DNA from: Halieaceae bacterium
Lineage (GTDB): Bacteria; Pseudomonadota; Gammaproteobacteria; Pseudomonadales; Halieaceae
Length of the DNA stretch: 64,000 bases
Assembly (NCBI GenBank): GCA_902623175.1
Contig: CACNSR010000007.1
Location: 1 to 64,000, forward strand
Reading direction: 5' to 3'
Below the pieces are notes generated by a model. The model was not told where the DNA came from. It ran no database searches and saw only the letters and a list, made by a program, of their open reading frames with translations. Positions 8,927 through 18,576 of the stretch are shown piece by piece (position 1 is the stretch's first letter; each line of letters opens with the position of its first letter). A program made the translations under genes and the position numbers.

Positions 8927-10036
8927 ATGAAGAGAACCATCGACAAGTCTGCGAAGATGGTCGCGACGGCTGTCTCTGTAGTCGCCATGCTGACACTGCT
9001 CCCTGCAGGGGCCCACGCTGACCTCGTGTTTGAGCACGATGGACACACCTACAGGCTAGTGGAGCTCCCTGCTACCTGGAACGAAGCCACGGCTGCGGCA
9101 AAGGCGATGACACTAGCCGGCGACCCGGGATATCTGGCAAGAGTTGATTCAGCTTCTGAAAACAAAGCCATTCTCGAGGCTGTGATTTCCCGCCTAAGCC
9201 CCGCGCAACTTGCGAATAGCATGCCCAATGACAGATCCGAGGCCGCGTTTGTTTGGTTGGGCGGGTCGGATGCCGAGCGAGAGGGGCAGTGGACCTGGAC
9301 TAACAACGGTGATCTTTTTTGGCAGGGTGACTTCAATGGAGCGCCCGTGAAAGGACGCTATACCAACTGGGGCATCCAGCCTGACAATGCAGGCGGTGCT
9401 GAAAACGCGCTAGCCATGAGTTTGTCGGGTTGGCCCGAGCCTTTCTATGATCTGGGCGAGATTGGTCAGTGGAATGATTTGGAAGCCGGTAATAGATTGG
9501 TGTACGTCATCGAGTTTGACGCCGTGGTAGAGCCTCTTAGAGCCGAATTGGATCAACCCGCGGATCAAGGAGTGTATACCGGCGTGGGAATGATCCGCGG
9601 CTGGGCGCTCTCAGAGGAAAAGGTTGAGCGCATCGAAGTCTACGTTGATGGTCGCTATGCTTTTGACGTGCCCTACGGTGACCCTCGGGATGATGTGGGC
9701 TATGCGTACCCCTATATTGAGGGTTCATCAACGTCCGGATTCTCTGTGCCCTTCCGTTATAATGCACTGAGCGCCGGTGAGCACACGATTTCGGTCATTG
9801 TGACGGATGGCTTTGGAGATCGCGTGGAGCGCAGTGCTACATTTGACGTTGTGCGATTCGAACCATTCTTTGTCGGCAAAGAGAACACACCTAATATGAA
9901 CTGGTCTCTGGCATCAAGCTACGCAGATTACATTACAGTGCGTGGGGTTGAGGTTGGCGGTAGCGTTTACTCTGTAACGCTTCGCTGGCAGACGCAGACC
10001 CAGTCCTTCGAGATCGTCAACATTGTCAAAAACTAG
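8927..10036 (+). CDS. Secreted C-type-lectin-like protein with an Ig-like domain
   Basis: A 369-residue exported protein. Residues 1-31 form a Sec signal peptide ending GAHA. Residues about 32-198 look like a C-type lectin fold: HTYRLVELPATWNEATAAA, an ENKAIL helix, VWLGGSD, WTWTNNGDLFW, YTNWGIQPDN and the late GQWNDLEAG segment; the WND triad and the PDN turn are typical calcium/carbohydrate sites. About 205-310 resembles a bacterial Ig-like module (GMIRGWALSEEKVERIEVYV, then PYGDPRDDVGY). The last 55 residues are unassigned. There is no membrane anchor. It sits on the strand opposite to the trp genes that flank it, between trpG and the remains of trpE, so it appears to be an insertion. The ligand is unknown. 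Confidence 0.75.
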   Translation: MKRTIDKSAKMVATAVSVVAMLTLLPAGAHADLVFEHDGHTYRLVELPATWNEATAAAKAMTLAGDPGYLARVDSASENKAILEAVISRLSPAQLANSMPNDRSEAAFVWLGGSDAEREGQWTWTNNGDLFWQGDFNGAPVKGRYTNWGIQPDNAGGAENALAMSLSGWPEPFYDLGEIGQWNDLEAGNRLVYVIEFDAVVEPLRAELDQPADQGVYTGVGMIRGWALSEEKVERIEVYVDGRYAFDVPYGDPRDDVGYAYPYIEGSSTSGFSVPFRYNALSAGEHTISVIVTDGFGDRVERSATFDVVRFEPFFVGKENTPNMNWSLASSYADYITVRGVEVGGSVYSVTLRWQTQTQSFEIVNIVKN

Positions 10037-10099
10037 TGCCTCATCGCCCGCCGTATAACTGGCGTCGATATAGGCCGACTGACACTACTTCTGAAACGC

Positions 10100-10795
10100 T
10101 CACTCAATACCTCCTCGCCCCGAGCACATTGCGATAGCGTGCATCATTGCACGTGCTTTACTGAGGGTTTCCTCCCATTCTGAGGTGGGCACTGAATCCG
10201 CAACGACACCCGCACCGGCCTGCAGATTGGCCTGGCCGTCTTTCACTACTACGGTGCGGATCGCAATCGCAGTATCCATGTTCCCTGACCACGATAGGAT
10301 AGCCAACCACGCCGCCATAAATACCGCGCTACACCGGTTCAAGCTCATCGATGATCTCCATATCTCGCACTTTGGGGGCACCACCTAACGTTCCTGCAGG
10401 CAGTGCAGCGAGCAGCACGTCGACAGCGGACATCCCGTCTCTCGCGCGGCCAGTGACAGTAGACACAATATGCATCGCATGGGAGTAGCTTTCGATTACC
10501 ATGCTGTCCGTCATACTTACGCTGCCCGCCTCACTTACCCGCCTCGAACAGGCTCAGTCGATAACCCTCAATGGTTAGCCATGTTTTTGCCGGTAAGCCA
10601 ATAATGGAGTACGGACCCCAGCGCTCACCTCCCTCTACAGATTCAAACAGGAACGAGCGCGGACCTTGAGCCAACTTGGCATACGCAGAGAGCGGAGTTT
10701 CCGCATCGGCCAGCACGGTGCGCGCCAGAGGAATGCGATTGAAGCCTTCGGCCCGTTTGCTGAAAAGCCGGATCGGGTGACGGCAGTGGCGACAC
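10100..10795 (-). pseudogene. trpE: Decayed anthranilate synthase component I (trpE remnant)
   Basis: Three pieces in different frames match TrpE. A GTG directly after the rpe stop opens a short start; a frameshift near 10750 then leads to FNRIPLARTVLADAETPLSA and WGPYSIIGLPAKTW (the first 85 or so residues). At about 10530-10540 the sequence jumps to [19 protein letters not shown], missing about 260 residues that include most of the chorismate-binding core. The stop TAG at 10329-10331 replaces the Lys/Arg codon after IIDELEPV, and another frameshift near 10295 restores [12 protein letters not shown] through to the C-terminus. About 700 bases remain of roughly 1500. The product cannot be functional. 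Confidence 0.9.
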
Positions 10796-11467
10796 TCAGG
10801 CGACGGTCGCCAGATTAGCGCGCATCTGATCGACCACAGATTTGTAGTCCGGTGCCTTGAAAATCGCGGAGCCCGCGACAAAAGTATCCGCACCGGCAGC
10901 GGCGACGTCACATATGTTATCCGGTCCAACACCACCATCTACCTCGAGCCGAATGTCGCAGCCCGAGGCATCAATCAGCGCCCTCGCCGCTTTGAGCTTC
11001 TCTAACGTGGACGGGATGAAAGCCTGCCCGCCGAAACCCGGGTTGACCGACATCAGTAACACCATATCTATATTCTGGATGGCGTAATCCAGTGCATTGA
11101 GAGACTCGGCGGGGTTGAACACCAGCCCTGGCTTACACCCCAGATCGCGCACCAACTGGATAGAACGGTCTACATGATGGGAAGCGTCGGGATGAAACGT
11201 GATGTAGGTCGCCCCCGCCCGGGCAAACATCTCAATCAACGCATCGACAGGCTGCACCATCAGATGCACATCGATCGGCGCGGTCACACCGTGATCACGT
11301 AGCGCCTGACATACCATAGGCCCTACTGTGAGATTAGGCACATAGTGATTGTCCATGACATCGAAATGCACCATGTCCGCGCCGGCCGCGAGCACGGCAT
11401 CAACCTCTTCGCCCAAACGCGCAAAGTTGGCTGCCAAAATGGAAGGCGCAATCAGATAGTCAGACAC
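10796..11467 (-). CDS. rpe: Ribulose-phosphate 3-epimerase
   Basis: Rpe interconverts ribulose-5-P and xylulose-5-P in the pentose phosphate pathway. The 223-residue TIM barrel has [36 protein letters not shown] (metal-binding His and Asp), [22 protein letters not shown] and [12 protein letters not shown] start at the GTG at 11467 because the conserved N-terminus begins there; a frame open further upstream shows no homology. In pseudomonads rpe is followed by gph and trpE; here gph is absent and the trpE remnant begins directly after the stop. Confidence 0.95.
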   Translation of the reverse strand: MSDYLIAPSILAANFARLGEEVDAVLAAGADMVHFDVMDNHYVPNLTVGPMVCQALRDHGVTAPIDVHLMVQPVDALIEMFARAGATYITFHPDASHHVDRSIQLVRDLGCKPGLVFNPAESLNALDYAIQNIDMVLLMSVNPGFGGQAFIPSTLEKLKAARALIDASGCDIRLEVDGGVGPDNICDVAAAGADTFVAGSAIFKAPDYKSVVDQMRANLATVA

Positions 11468-11520
11468 GGGGTGGGTTCTCCAGAGACGCCAGAGCGCGTA
11501 GTTTACTGGTTGGCTGAATC

Positions 11521-12207
11521 CTAGGGAAATTTCTGGTTTAGTGCCGTCAAGCGCTGGGGCGTGCCGACGTCCTCCCACGTCCCCTCATACAGCTCACCGG
11601 AGAGTGACGCCCGCGCAATAGCCTCATCCAATAGAGGTTTCAGAGGTTGCCGGCCCGGCGCAGAGTCGGCAAAAAGTGCGGGATCGTAAACGCCAATGCC
11701 ACTGTAGGTAACCACCATCGGGTCACCTGCTCCTGTTTCGATTGACAGTAACTGACCTACGCGATCGTCCTGCAACGCGAAGTCACCCAGCGGGTGATGC
11801 CTCGGGTTCGGCACCAACACGAGATGCGCACCTCGCTCTAAGGGCGCTGTCTCTCGTAATTTAGCTAAGGGATAGTCAGTAAACACATCGCCATTGACGA
11901 GCAAGAACGGTGTATCACCGAGACGCGGCAGGGCCTGAATAATGCCGCCCGCTGTTTCAAGTGGAGTCTGCTCTACCGAGATCGCAATATCTACCCGCCA
12001 CTGACTACCATCCCCAAGAAAATCAACTAACTGCTGGCCGAGATGAGAAACGTTGACCACAATTTCTCTGAAACCCGCCGCACTGAGTTTCGAAATGTGA
12101 TGCTCGATCAGTGGCCTGCCAGCTACCTCGAGTAGTGGTTTCGGCTTGACGTCTGTCAGTGGCCGCATCCGACGGCCCTCTCCCGCGGCGAGGATCATCG
12201 CCTTCAT
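11521..12207 (-). CDS. murU: N-acetylmuramate alpha-1-phosphate uridylyltransferase
   Basis: MurU makes UDP-MurNAc from MurNAc-1-phosphate, the second step of the cell-wall recycling route that bypasses de novo UDP-MurNAc synthesis. The 228 residues form a sugar-nucleotidyltransferase: [18 protein letters not shown] at the N-terminus, [18 protein letters not shown], and [12 protein letters not shown] with the metal Asp. It overlaps the end of amgK by four bases, and this amgK-murU pair next to lptD is the arrangement known from Pseudomonas putida. The C-terminal [13 protein letters not shown] agrees with the family. Confidence 0.9.
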   Translation of the reverse strand: MKAMILAAGEGRRMRPLTDVKPKPLLEVAGRPLIEHHISKLSAAGFREIVVNVSHLGQQLVDFLGDGSQWRVDIAISVEQTPLETAGGIIQALPRLGDTPFLLVNGDVFTDYPLAKLRETAPLERGAHLVLVPNPRHHPLGDFALQDDRVGQLLSIETGAGDPMVVTYSGIGVYDPALFADSAPGRQPLKPLLDEAIARASLSGELYEGTWEDVGTPQRLTALNQKFP

Positions 12208-13370
12208 ACAATGCAGCTCTCTGCGTCAATCGCTTCGTACCAAGGTTGTTCGCTAATCACCGGCATCAGATCCGATTCAAACCAGTCTCTAAATTCTGCC
12301 ACGCTTCTGTGTGAGCCAGCCGTTAGTGCGAGCGCCTCCCGCACGTACTCGGCCACCAGCGGCAAATCTGCCAAATAGGTTGATTTTTGGTCTCTCAGAT
12401 GCAATCGGGAAAAAACCCCGAGCACCCGAAGGTGGCGTTGCAAACCGGTGAGATCAAACCAACGCTGAAATTGCGCCGGACTCACCTCCTTAAGTCTTGT
12501 CGCGAGGGCTTGCAGGCGTAATGCCTGTTCTGCCGATGGCGCGGGGACGTCCGCCGATGGCCCGCCAACCCCCGCACTTTTTAACTGCATCAAATAACCG
12601 TCCAGCCACTCCAGCTGTTGCGCTCGTGGCCAGCGAATGTAGCAGTCCTTTAGCAGTGAAACAGGGTCGTAAGTGATCGGTCCCAAGACCGCATCCTGAA
12701 AATCAATCACGCCCAATTCATTCGACTCAAGCAGCATCAGATTGCGGCTGTGAAAGTCGCGATGCACCCACACAGTTGGCTGGTCAGCGAACGCACTGAC
12801 CAAATAATCGGTGAGCATCGCACAGCACTGACGCGAGCGGTGATCCGGTTGAATGCCCAGCAAGCCCGATAGGAACCACTCTGGAAAAACATCCATCTCG
12901 GTTTTCAGCCGATAGGAATCATAGCGAGGGACGTCTGCCTGTTCACATGGCAGGCTGATCTGGCACATCAGCGCATCAAAAGCCTTTTGGTAAAGAGCAG
13001 CGGCAGAGTCAGGGCATGAAGCTAGCGCAGAGAGTAGTTGTTGATCGCCAAAATCCTCAAGCAAAAACCAGCCTCTTCGGAGTGACTGCGCCCACACCGT
13101 CGGGGTGCGAACACCGGCTTTGGCCAGCTGGGCGCCAACATTCAAGAAAGCTTCGTTGTTCTCCGACGCTGGCGACACCATCGCAACAAAAGATGGCATC
13201 TCTCGCGTCTCCCCTCCGGAGTTGAGTATTGCTGGTCCCTTTAACGAGGTGGCGCGATAGTGTCGGCGCGGGCTGGCATCACCGGCGATGAGCTCAAAGT
13301 CAATTTCGGAAGGCACACACTGTAACGCCTTCGCTGTCCACTCTTTCAGTCCTGCCGGGTAACGACTCAT
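12204..13370 (-). CDS. amgK: Anomeric MurNAc/GlcNAc kinase
   Basis: AmgK phosphorylates recovered MurNAc and GlcNAc at the anomeric carbon, supplying MurU. The protein has an aminoglycoside-phosphotransferase fold: GDASPRRHYRA near the N-terminus, WFLLEDFGDQQLLSAL, catalytic loop VWVHRDFHSRNLML and metal site VIDFQDAVLGPITYDPVSLLKD. I choose the ATG at 13370, which has CAGGAG about 14 bases upstream; in-frame ATGs at 13403 and 13430 would add 11 or 20 residues without homology. It is divergent from lptD, with about 220 bases between them. Confidence 0.9.
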   Translation of the reverse strand: MSRYPAGLKEWTAKALQCVPSEIDFELIAGDASPRRHYRATSLKGPAILNSGGETREMPSFVAMVSPASENNEAFLNVGAQLAKAGVRTPTVWAQSLRRGWFLLEDFGDQQLLSALASCPDSAAALYQKAFDALMCQISLPCEQADVPRYDSYRLKTEMDVFPEWFLSGLLGIQPDHRSRQCCAMLTDYLVSAFADQPTVWVHRDFHSRNLMLLESNELGVIDFQDAVLGPITYDPVSLLKDCYIRWPRAQQLEWLDGYLMQLKSAGVGGPSADVPAPSAEQALRLQALATRLKEVSPAQFQRWFDLTGLQRHLRVLGVFSRLHLRDQKSTYLADLPLVAEYVREALALTAGSHRSVAEFRDWFESDLMPVISEQPWYEAIDAESCIV

Positions 13371-13592
13371 GTGGGAATCAGATGCTCCTGTGACCGCCTC
13401 CATGTCAGTTAAATCGCACTGACATAACAAGTGTTTCAGCCTGCCTGAGTGTATCGCGCTTGGGCGGCTTTACTCGCACCAAGCAGCAAAAAAAGGCAGT
13501 AGTGAGCAGGTAAATTGTCCGCGCATCTGCAGGCGCCTTGGATTATGATGCCCAACCAGCTTTCTATCCCTCCGTGTGAATCCTAAGCCCCT

Positions 13593-15965
13593 GTGAGCCA
13601 ACAGCTTCCTCAACCGATAGCGCGTCCAAAACTGCTGATACTAGCCGTTGTAGCAGCACTCGGTTCCGCGCCGCTAAATGCCGAGCGCTTGCTCGAAGAA
13701 ACTGTGATCGCGGATATGGATTGGCTGCCCCTGCGGGTCATACCACTGAATGAGCAGGACCGGGCATGCCGACAGTGCGGTGGTCGATTTGCCGATCCAC
13801 TCGCCGGCGTTGACCTCAATCAGTCTCCCACTGAAGCCGATCTTGAGGTATACGCGGATGATACCGAGGTGACAGAGGGAGAGCTGCTATTCGAGGGAAA
13901 CGTCTTGCTGAAACAGGGTTATCGTCAGGTCACTGCCGATCGGGTAACCGCGGACCGAGCTCGAGAAACGGCTACCGCCAGTGGCAACGTTGTTTTCCGA
14001 GAGCCCGGCATTTTGATTCGAGGATCCCGCATTGAGTACGACAGCCAATCAGAAGAAGCGACTGTAACCAACGCGCGTTACGTCATTCACGATCGGCGAA
14101 TGGTTGGCGCAGCGGTTCAGCTCAAGCGCTTAGGAAACGGCGAAATCGCGATTGACGACGGTCGCATGACGTACTGCAGCCCCGAGGATCCCGAATGGGT
14201 GCTGCACGCGGACGCGCTGGAAATCAACCCAGAGAGTGGCGATGCGCAGGCCTGGGGCGCCAAGCTCAAGGTGGCTGACGTGCCGGTGATGTACCTGCCA
14301 TGGATCCGCTTCCCCGTTGATTCCCGCCGCAAAACTGGGGTGCTTTTTCCTGATATCGGCAGCGATACGCGGGGTGGCGTTGATATTACGGCACCGATCT
14401 ACCTCAACCTTGCACCCAACTACGATCTGCTCTACCGCCCTCGATACGTTGAGGAGCGCGGCCTCCTCCATCAAGGAAAATTCCGCTGGCTGAGCGACCA
14501 TTTGGGCTACTGGGAGCTCGACGGTGGCTGGACCGGTGACGACAGCAAGTATGAAGATGAGTTCCCGCTAGACAATGGTTCGAGATGGCTGGTCGGCGCA
14601 CAGCATAACGGTCAGTATGGGGAAAACTGGTACACACGCATCAACTTCACGCGCGTGAGCGATACCGAATATCTCCGCGACCTCAATAACAGCAACCTCA
14701 GCGCTCAACGAGAAACCGCTTTACAGCAGCTGGCGAGGCTAGGTTGGATCAATGATCAATGGCAGATCACGCTAGACTTTGAGCAGTTTCAATCCATCGC
14801 TGAGGACATCGCCGAGGACTACCGCAAACTCCCGCAAATGACAGCGCGCTGGGTGGGTAATCGGGAGTGGGCGGGTCTGACTCCAATTTTTTTGAGCCAG
14901 TTGTCGCATTTTGATAGCGACATAGACCGTGTTACCGGCCAGCGCCTGTATAACGAGTTCGGGCTGACCAAGCCCATGAATTGGACAGCGGGGTTTTTGC
15001 GGCCAACGATTAAGTATCGATCCATAAACTATGAACTTGACCGACCGTTTACTGAAATCGAAAACTCTCTCAACGCAGGTTCCCTGATGGCGAGCCTTGA
15101 TGGAGGTTTGATATTTGAGCGACAGACAAGCTTGTTTGGCCAGTCCATGATCCAAACGTTGGAGCCCCGTGCATACTATCTCTATAGCCAATACAAAGAC
15201 CAATTTTTTCAGCCCGACTTTGACACTGCCGAACTGACTTTTAGCTACGGGCAACTTTTTCGCGATACGCGCTTCTCCGGCAACGACCGGCTTGATGATG
15301 CAAATCAACTCTCGATTGGCGTGACAAGTCGATACTTCGACAACGAGACCGGTGAAGAAAAGCTGAGCGTCAGTCTGGGCCAAATCTACTACTTCCGCGA
15401 CCGAGAAGTTCGCCTAAACGCCTTTGATCCCGAGCTCGTGGAAAACACGTCGCCTTTGGCGGGGGAATTTGCTTGGTCGCCCAACCCACAATGGCAATTG
15501 CGGGCCAGCGCGCTGTACGACACGAACGACAATACTTTTGATGCTGCCAGCGCACAGGCCACCTACTTCCCTTGGTCCGGGGCGGTACTGAGTGCCGGCT
15601 ACACCTTACGAGAACCACCGCCGTCATTGTTGGAAAGGCCGGTGACGGAGCAGGCTAATATCTCGGCTTTCGCTCCAATTACTGACCACTGGAGTGTGTT
15701 TGGCGCGCTAGAGTATTCTCTTGAGGGGTCTACGGCGGTAGAAGATATGGTTGGATTTGAGTACGACAACTGCTGCTGGCGTCTTCGTATCCTGTATATG
15801 CGCTACATAGACACCGAACGCGGTGAGGTACCCAATTTCAGCGACCCCAACCTCAACCGCGAGAGCGCGATTCAGGTGCAATTCTTACTTAAAGGCATGG
15901 GTGGTTTTGGTGGTCGAGTCGACAACCTACTCAAAGACGTGATCCGCGAGTTCGCAGACCGCTAG
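13593..15965 (+). CDS. lptD: LPS-assembly protein LptD
   Basis: LptD with LptE inserts lipopolysaccharide in the outer leaflet of the outer membrane. This 790-residue protein starts at GTG, has a signal peptide (to about residue 30), a periplasmic OstA/LptA-like beta-jellyroll (about 75-230: LFEGNVLLKQGYRQVTADRV, ATASGNVVFREPG) and a C-terminal 26-strand barrel. Cysteines near the N-terminus (CRQCGG) and the NCCW pair near residue 725 correspond to the cysteines that form the structural disulfides in the family. It is the first gene of lptD-surA-pdxA. Confidence 0.96.
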   Translation: MSQQLPQPIARPKLLILAVVAALGSAPLNAERLLEETVIADMDWLPLRVIPLNEQDRACRQCGGRFADPLAGVDLNQSPTEADLEVYADDTEVTEGELLFEGNVLLKQGYRQVTADRVTADRARETATASGNVVFREPGILIRGSRIEYDSQSEEATVTNARYVIHDRRMVGAAVQLKRLGNGEIAIDDGRMTYCSPEDPEWVLHADALEINPESGDAQAWGAKLKVADVPVMYLPWIRFPVDSRRKTGVLFPDIGSDTRGGVDITAPIYLNLAPNYDLLYRPRYVEERGLLHQGKFRWLSDHLGYWELDGGWTGDDSKYEDEFPLDNGSRWLVGAQHNGQYGENWYTRINFTRVSDTEYLRDLNNSNLSAQRETALQQLARLGWINDQWQITLDFEQFQSIAEDIAEDYRKLPQMTARWVGNREWAGLTPIFLSQLSHFDSDIDRVTGQRLYNEFGLTKPMNWTAGFLRPTIKYRSINYELDRPFTEIENSLNAGSLMASLDGGLIFERQTSLFGQSMIQTLEPRAYYLYSQYKDQFFQPDFDTAELTFSYGQLFRDTRFSGNDRLDDANQLSIGVTSRYFDNETGEEKLSVSLGQIYYFRDREVRLNAFDPELVENTSPLAGEFAWSPNPQWQLRASALYDTNDNTFDAASAQATYFPWSGAVLSAGYTLREPPPSLLERPVTEQANISAFAPITDHWSVFGALEYSLEGSTAVEDMVGFEYDNCCWRLRILYMRYIDTERGEVPNFSDPNLNRESAIQVQFLLKGMGGFGGRVDNLLKDVIREFADR

Positions 15966-16291
15966 ATTGAGTTGCTCAGCGCGCCTTACTGTTTGACCCC
16001 GGCTTTTGATTGATCAGGTAGAGAAAAAGGCCACACAGTGACCTCAGGGGCAGCCGCCTTTTTATCCCTTATGGCGACCACCTCGAGTGTGCCCGGCTAG
16101 GCGCACTTTCCTGAGTGTACTTAGCTGGATGTGCTGGCTTCATTGTATGGTACTTGGCACTAATACGTGGGCAAATACCACAACGCCACACTGCAAATAT
16201 CGGCAACGCGTCGATGAGAAACTTTTGATGCTCTCGCCCACAACCTCTATAGTCCATAGCCCATCTAAATAACCTGGAGATGAGGTTTCAC
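15966..16291. other. lptD-surA intergenic region
   Basis: These 326 bases are longer than the usual lptD-surA gap. A loose inverted repeat (AAAAAGGC at 16024-16031 and GCCTTTTT at 16055-16062) could act as a weak terminator or attenuator after lptD; the paired arms are far apart, so this is tentative. The remainder may carry a promoter for surA, but I see no strong one. No protein is apparent here. Confidence 0.35.
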
Positions 16292-17593
16292 ATGCTTTGC
16301 AGACTAACAACACCTCGTGAAAGATCAGCTCTGGCACCTTTATCAGCTCCATTGCTCGCTTTGTTTTTCTGGCCCTCCGTAGCGTCGTCCCAAATCGAGG
16401 TCCTAGACCAGATAGTCGCCATCGTTGACGACGATATCATCCTGACAAGCGAGCTTCAGGAGCGAGTTCAAGGCGTAAGGAGCACTATGGAATCTCGTGG
16501 CGTTGAGGTGCCCTCGGACGACGTGCTTATTCGCGAGACCCTTGATCGTTTGATACTCGACAGCATCCAGCTCCAGCTGGCGAATCGCTACGGTGTGCGT
16601 ATTCCGGACCAGCAGCTCGATGAAGCAATGACTAGGCTCGCGCAACAGAACAACTTAACGCTGGAGCAGTTCCGCAGCGCACTCGAGCAATCTGGCCAAA
16701 GTTATGCCGCGGCCCGGGAGGGCCTGCGCGACGATCTTGCAATTCAGCGAGTCCAACAGGGCAACGTGATGCGAAATATCAATATCTCGGAGCAAGAGAT
16801 CGATAACTTCCTTACCACTGAGGAAGGTGAAGCCATGACCCAGCCAGAATACCGGGTTGTACAAGCTTTACTTGCGATCAACCGAGGTGACGATGAGGCA
16901 GAAGTCGCCGCCAAAGACGCCTATATCAACGAAGTGCTGGGCAATATTCAGTCTGGCCAACCCTTTGAGCAGTCGGTCAGTGGCACTGAGCCATACGCCT
17001 TTACCGGGGGCGATCTTGGTTGGCGAAACCTTGGCGACATACCCAGCATGTTCGTCGATGTCGTGCCGACATTGGCTGTCGGTGAGGTGACGAAAGTGCG
17101 CTCATCTTCTGGGTTTCATCTAGTTTACCTCGCCGATGCAAACGGTGGCGAACAGTTGGTTCGTCAGACAGATGTTCGCCATATTCTCGTTAAACCGACT
17201 GAGGTGCTGAATGAACAAGCAGCCGAAGACCTCGCCATAGAACTCAGGGCGCGCGCAGAGGCGGGGGAAGAGTTTGGTGAACTCGCACGTCAGTACTCCG
17301 ATGACATCGGCTCGGCAGCAGAAGGCGGGGAACTGGGCTGGACAAACCCGGGCCAGATGGTGCCGGAGTTCGAAGCCACAATGGCAGGCACAGCCGAAGG
17401 CTCGATTAGCCAGCCTTTCCGCAGCGAATTCGGATGGCATATTCTGGAGGTCAAAGGCCGCCGGGACAAAGACTTCTCAGGGGAGATTCGACGCAATCAA
17501 GTGGCGGGGTATATCCGCGAGCAAAAATATCAGGAAGAGCTGGATGCCTGGCTCCGGAAAATTCGCGAAGAAGCCTTCGTCGACATCAAATGA
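16292..17593 (+). CDS. surA: Periplasmic peptidyl-prolyl isomerase and OMP chaperone SurA
   Basis: SurA escorts unfolded outer-membrane proteins, including LptD, through the periplasm. The 433 residues show a signal peptide ending near VASSQ, the SurA N-domain (IEVLDQIVAIVDDDIILTSE), and two parvulin domains, both preserved: one around 165-270 (GGDLGWRNLGDIPSMF) and one around 280-380 (RHILVKP, GGELGWTNPGQMVPEF). I choose the ATG at 16292 because GATGAGG lies at proper distance; the ATG at 16280 touches its only ribosome site. pdxA overlaps its stop. Confidence 0.95.
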   Translation: MLCRLTTPRERSALAPLSAPLLALFFWPSVASSQIEVLDQIVAIVDDDIILTSELQERVQGVRSTMESRGVEVPSDDVLIRETLDRLILDSIQLQLANRYGVRIPDQQLDEAMTRLAQQNNLTLEQFRSALEQSGQSYAAAREGLRDDLAIQRVQQGNVMRNINISEQEIDNFLTTEEGEAMTQPEYRVVQALLAINRGDDEAEVAAKDAYINEVLGNIQSGQPFEQSVSGTEPYAFTGGDLGWRNLGDIPSMFVDVVPTLAVGEVTKVRSSSGFHLVYLADANGGEQLVRQTDVRHILVKPTEVLNEQAAEDLAIELRARAEAGEEFGELARQYSDDIGSAAEGGELGWTNPGQMVPEFEATMAGTAEGSISQPFRSEFGWHILEVKGRRDKDFSGEIRRNQVAGYIREQKYQEELDAWLRKIREEAFVDIK

Positions 17594-18576
17594 TCCTCCG
17601 GCTTGTCATCACCACGGGTGAGTCAGCAGGTGTCGGGCCAGATATTGTTCTAGCCAGCGCAGGTGCCACCTGGCCTGCCCAGCTGGTGGCAGTGGGCTGC
17701 ATGGAGACCCTCTCAGCCCGCAATCAATCATTGGGCCTAAACGTCTCTTTAGTACCCTATACGGGTGGACAGAGCGCAACGGAACACCGCGCCAATATCC
17801 TACCTGTCATTGATATCCCATTGAACAAGCCCTGCAAACCCGCGATTCCCGATCCGGATAACGCAGGCCAAGTGCTGGCACAGTTGGAGCTGGCGACTGA
17901 ACTTTGTCGCGCTCAAGAGTGCCATGCGATGGTGACCGCGCCCGTACACAAAGGGATCATTAACTCCGCCGGCATCCCGTTTTCTGGGCACACCGAATTT
18001 CTGGCGAACAAGACAAGCACTGACGCCCCGGTGATGCTGTTGGCTGCAGGAGCACTCAAGGTCGCGCTCGCGACCACGCATTTACCATTAAGTGCGGTGC
18101 CGGACGCGATTACCTCTAGTAGCCTGGAGCGGTCGCTTCGGGTGCTGGTAAGAGGGCTTAGATCGTCCTTTGGCATATCGCACCCACGCATCACAGTGCT
18201 GGGGCTAAACCCCCACGCAGGTGAGAGCGGCCACATTGGGAGTGAGGAGCTGAAAGTGATCGGCCCTGTTTGTAATTTACTCAGAGCAGAGGGCATGAGC
18301 ATTAAAGGCCCCATATCGGCAGATACGGCGTTTAGTGCGGCGCAGCGCGCAAAAACTGACGCTTATCTAGCAATGTTCCATGACCAGGGTTTGCCAATCA
18401 TCAAGTCAGAGAAATTTGGCGAGATTGTGAATGTGACGCTGGGTCTGCCCATCATCCGAACCTCTGTAGACCATGGCACTGCCCTATCACTCGCCAGCAA
18501 GGGGCAGGCGGATTCAAGCAGCATGAAACGGGCGATAGGGATGGCCATTCAAATGGCTTCAGCTACGCTAGGGTAA
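17590..18576 (+). CDS. pdxA: 4-hydroxythreonine-4-phosphate dehydrogenase
   Basis: PdxA oxidises 4-phosphohydroxy-threonine in pyridoxal phosphate synthesis. The 328 residues match the family: RLVITTGESAGVGPDIV at the start, TAPVHKGIIN, FSGHTEFLA, the metal His in TTHLPL, LGLNPHAGESGHIG, and FHDQGLPIIK plus TSVDHGTA near the end. The start ATG overlaps the surA stop (ATGA); a longer frame upstream is only surA read in another phase. rsmA, its usual neighbour, is found 34 kb downstream. Confidence 0.96.
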   Translation: MILRLVITTGESAGVGPDIVLASAGATWPAQLVAVGCMETLSARNQSLGLNVSLVPYTGGQSATEHRANILPVIDIPLNKPCKPAIPDPDNAGQVLAQLELATELCRAQECHAMVTAPVHKGIINSAGIPFSGHTEFLANKTSTDAPVMLLAAGALKVALATTHLPLSAVPDAITSSSLERSLRVLVRGLRSSFGISHPRITVLGLNPHAGESGHIGSEELKVIGPVCNLLRAEGMSIKGPISADTAFSAAQRAKTDAYLAMFHDQGLPIIKSEKFGEIVNVTLGLPIIRTSVDHGTALSLASKGQADSSSMKRAIGMAIQMASATLG

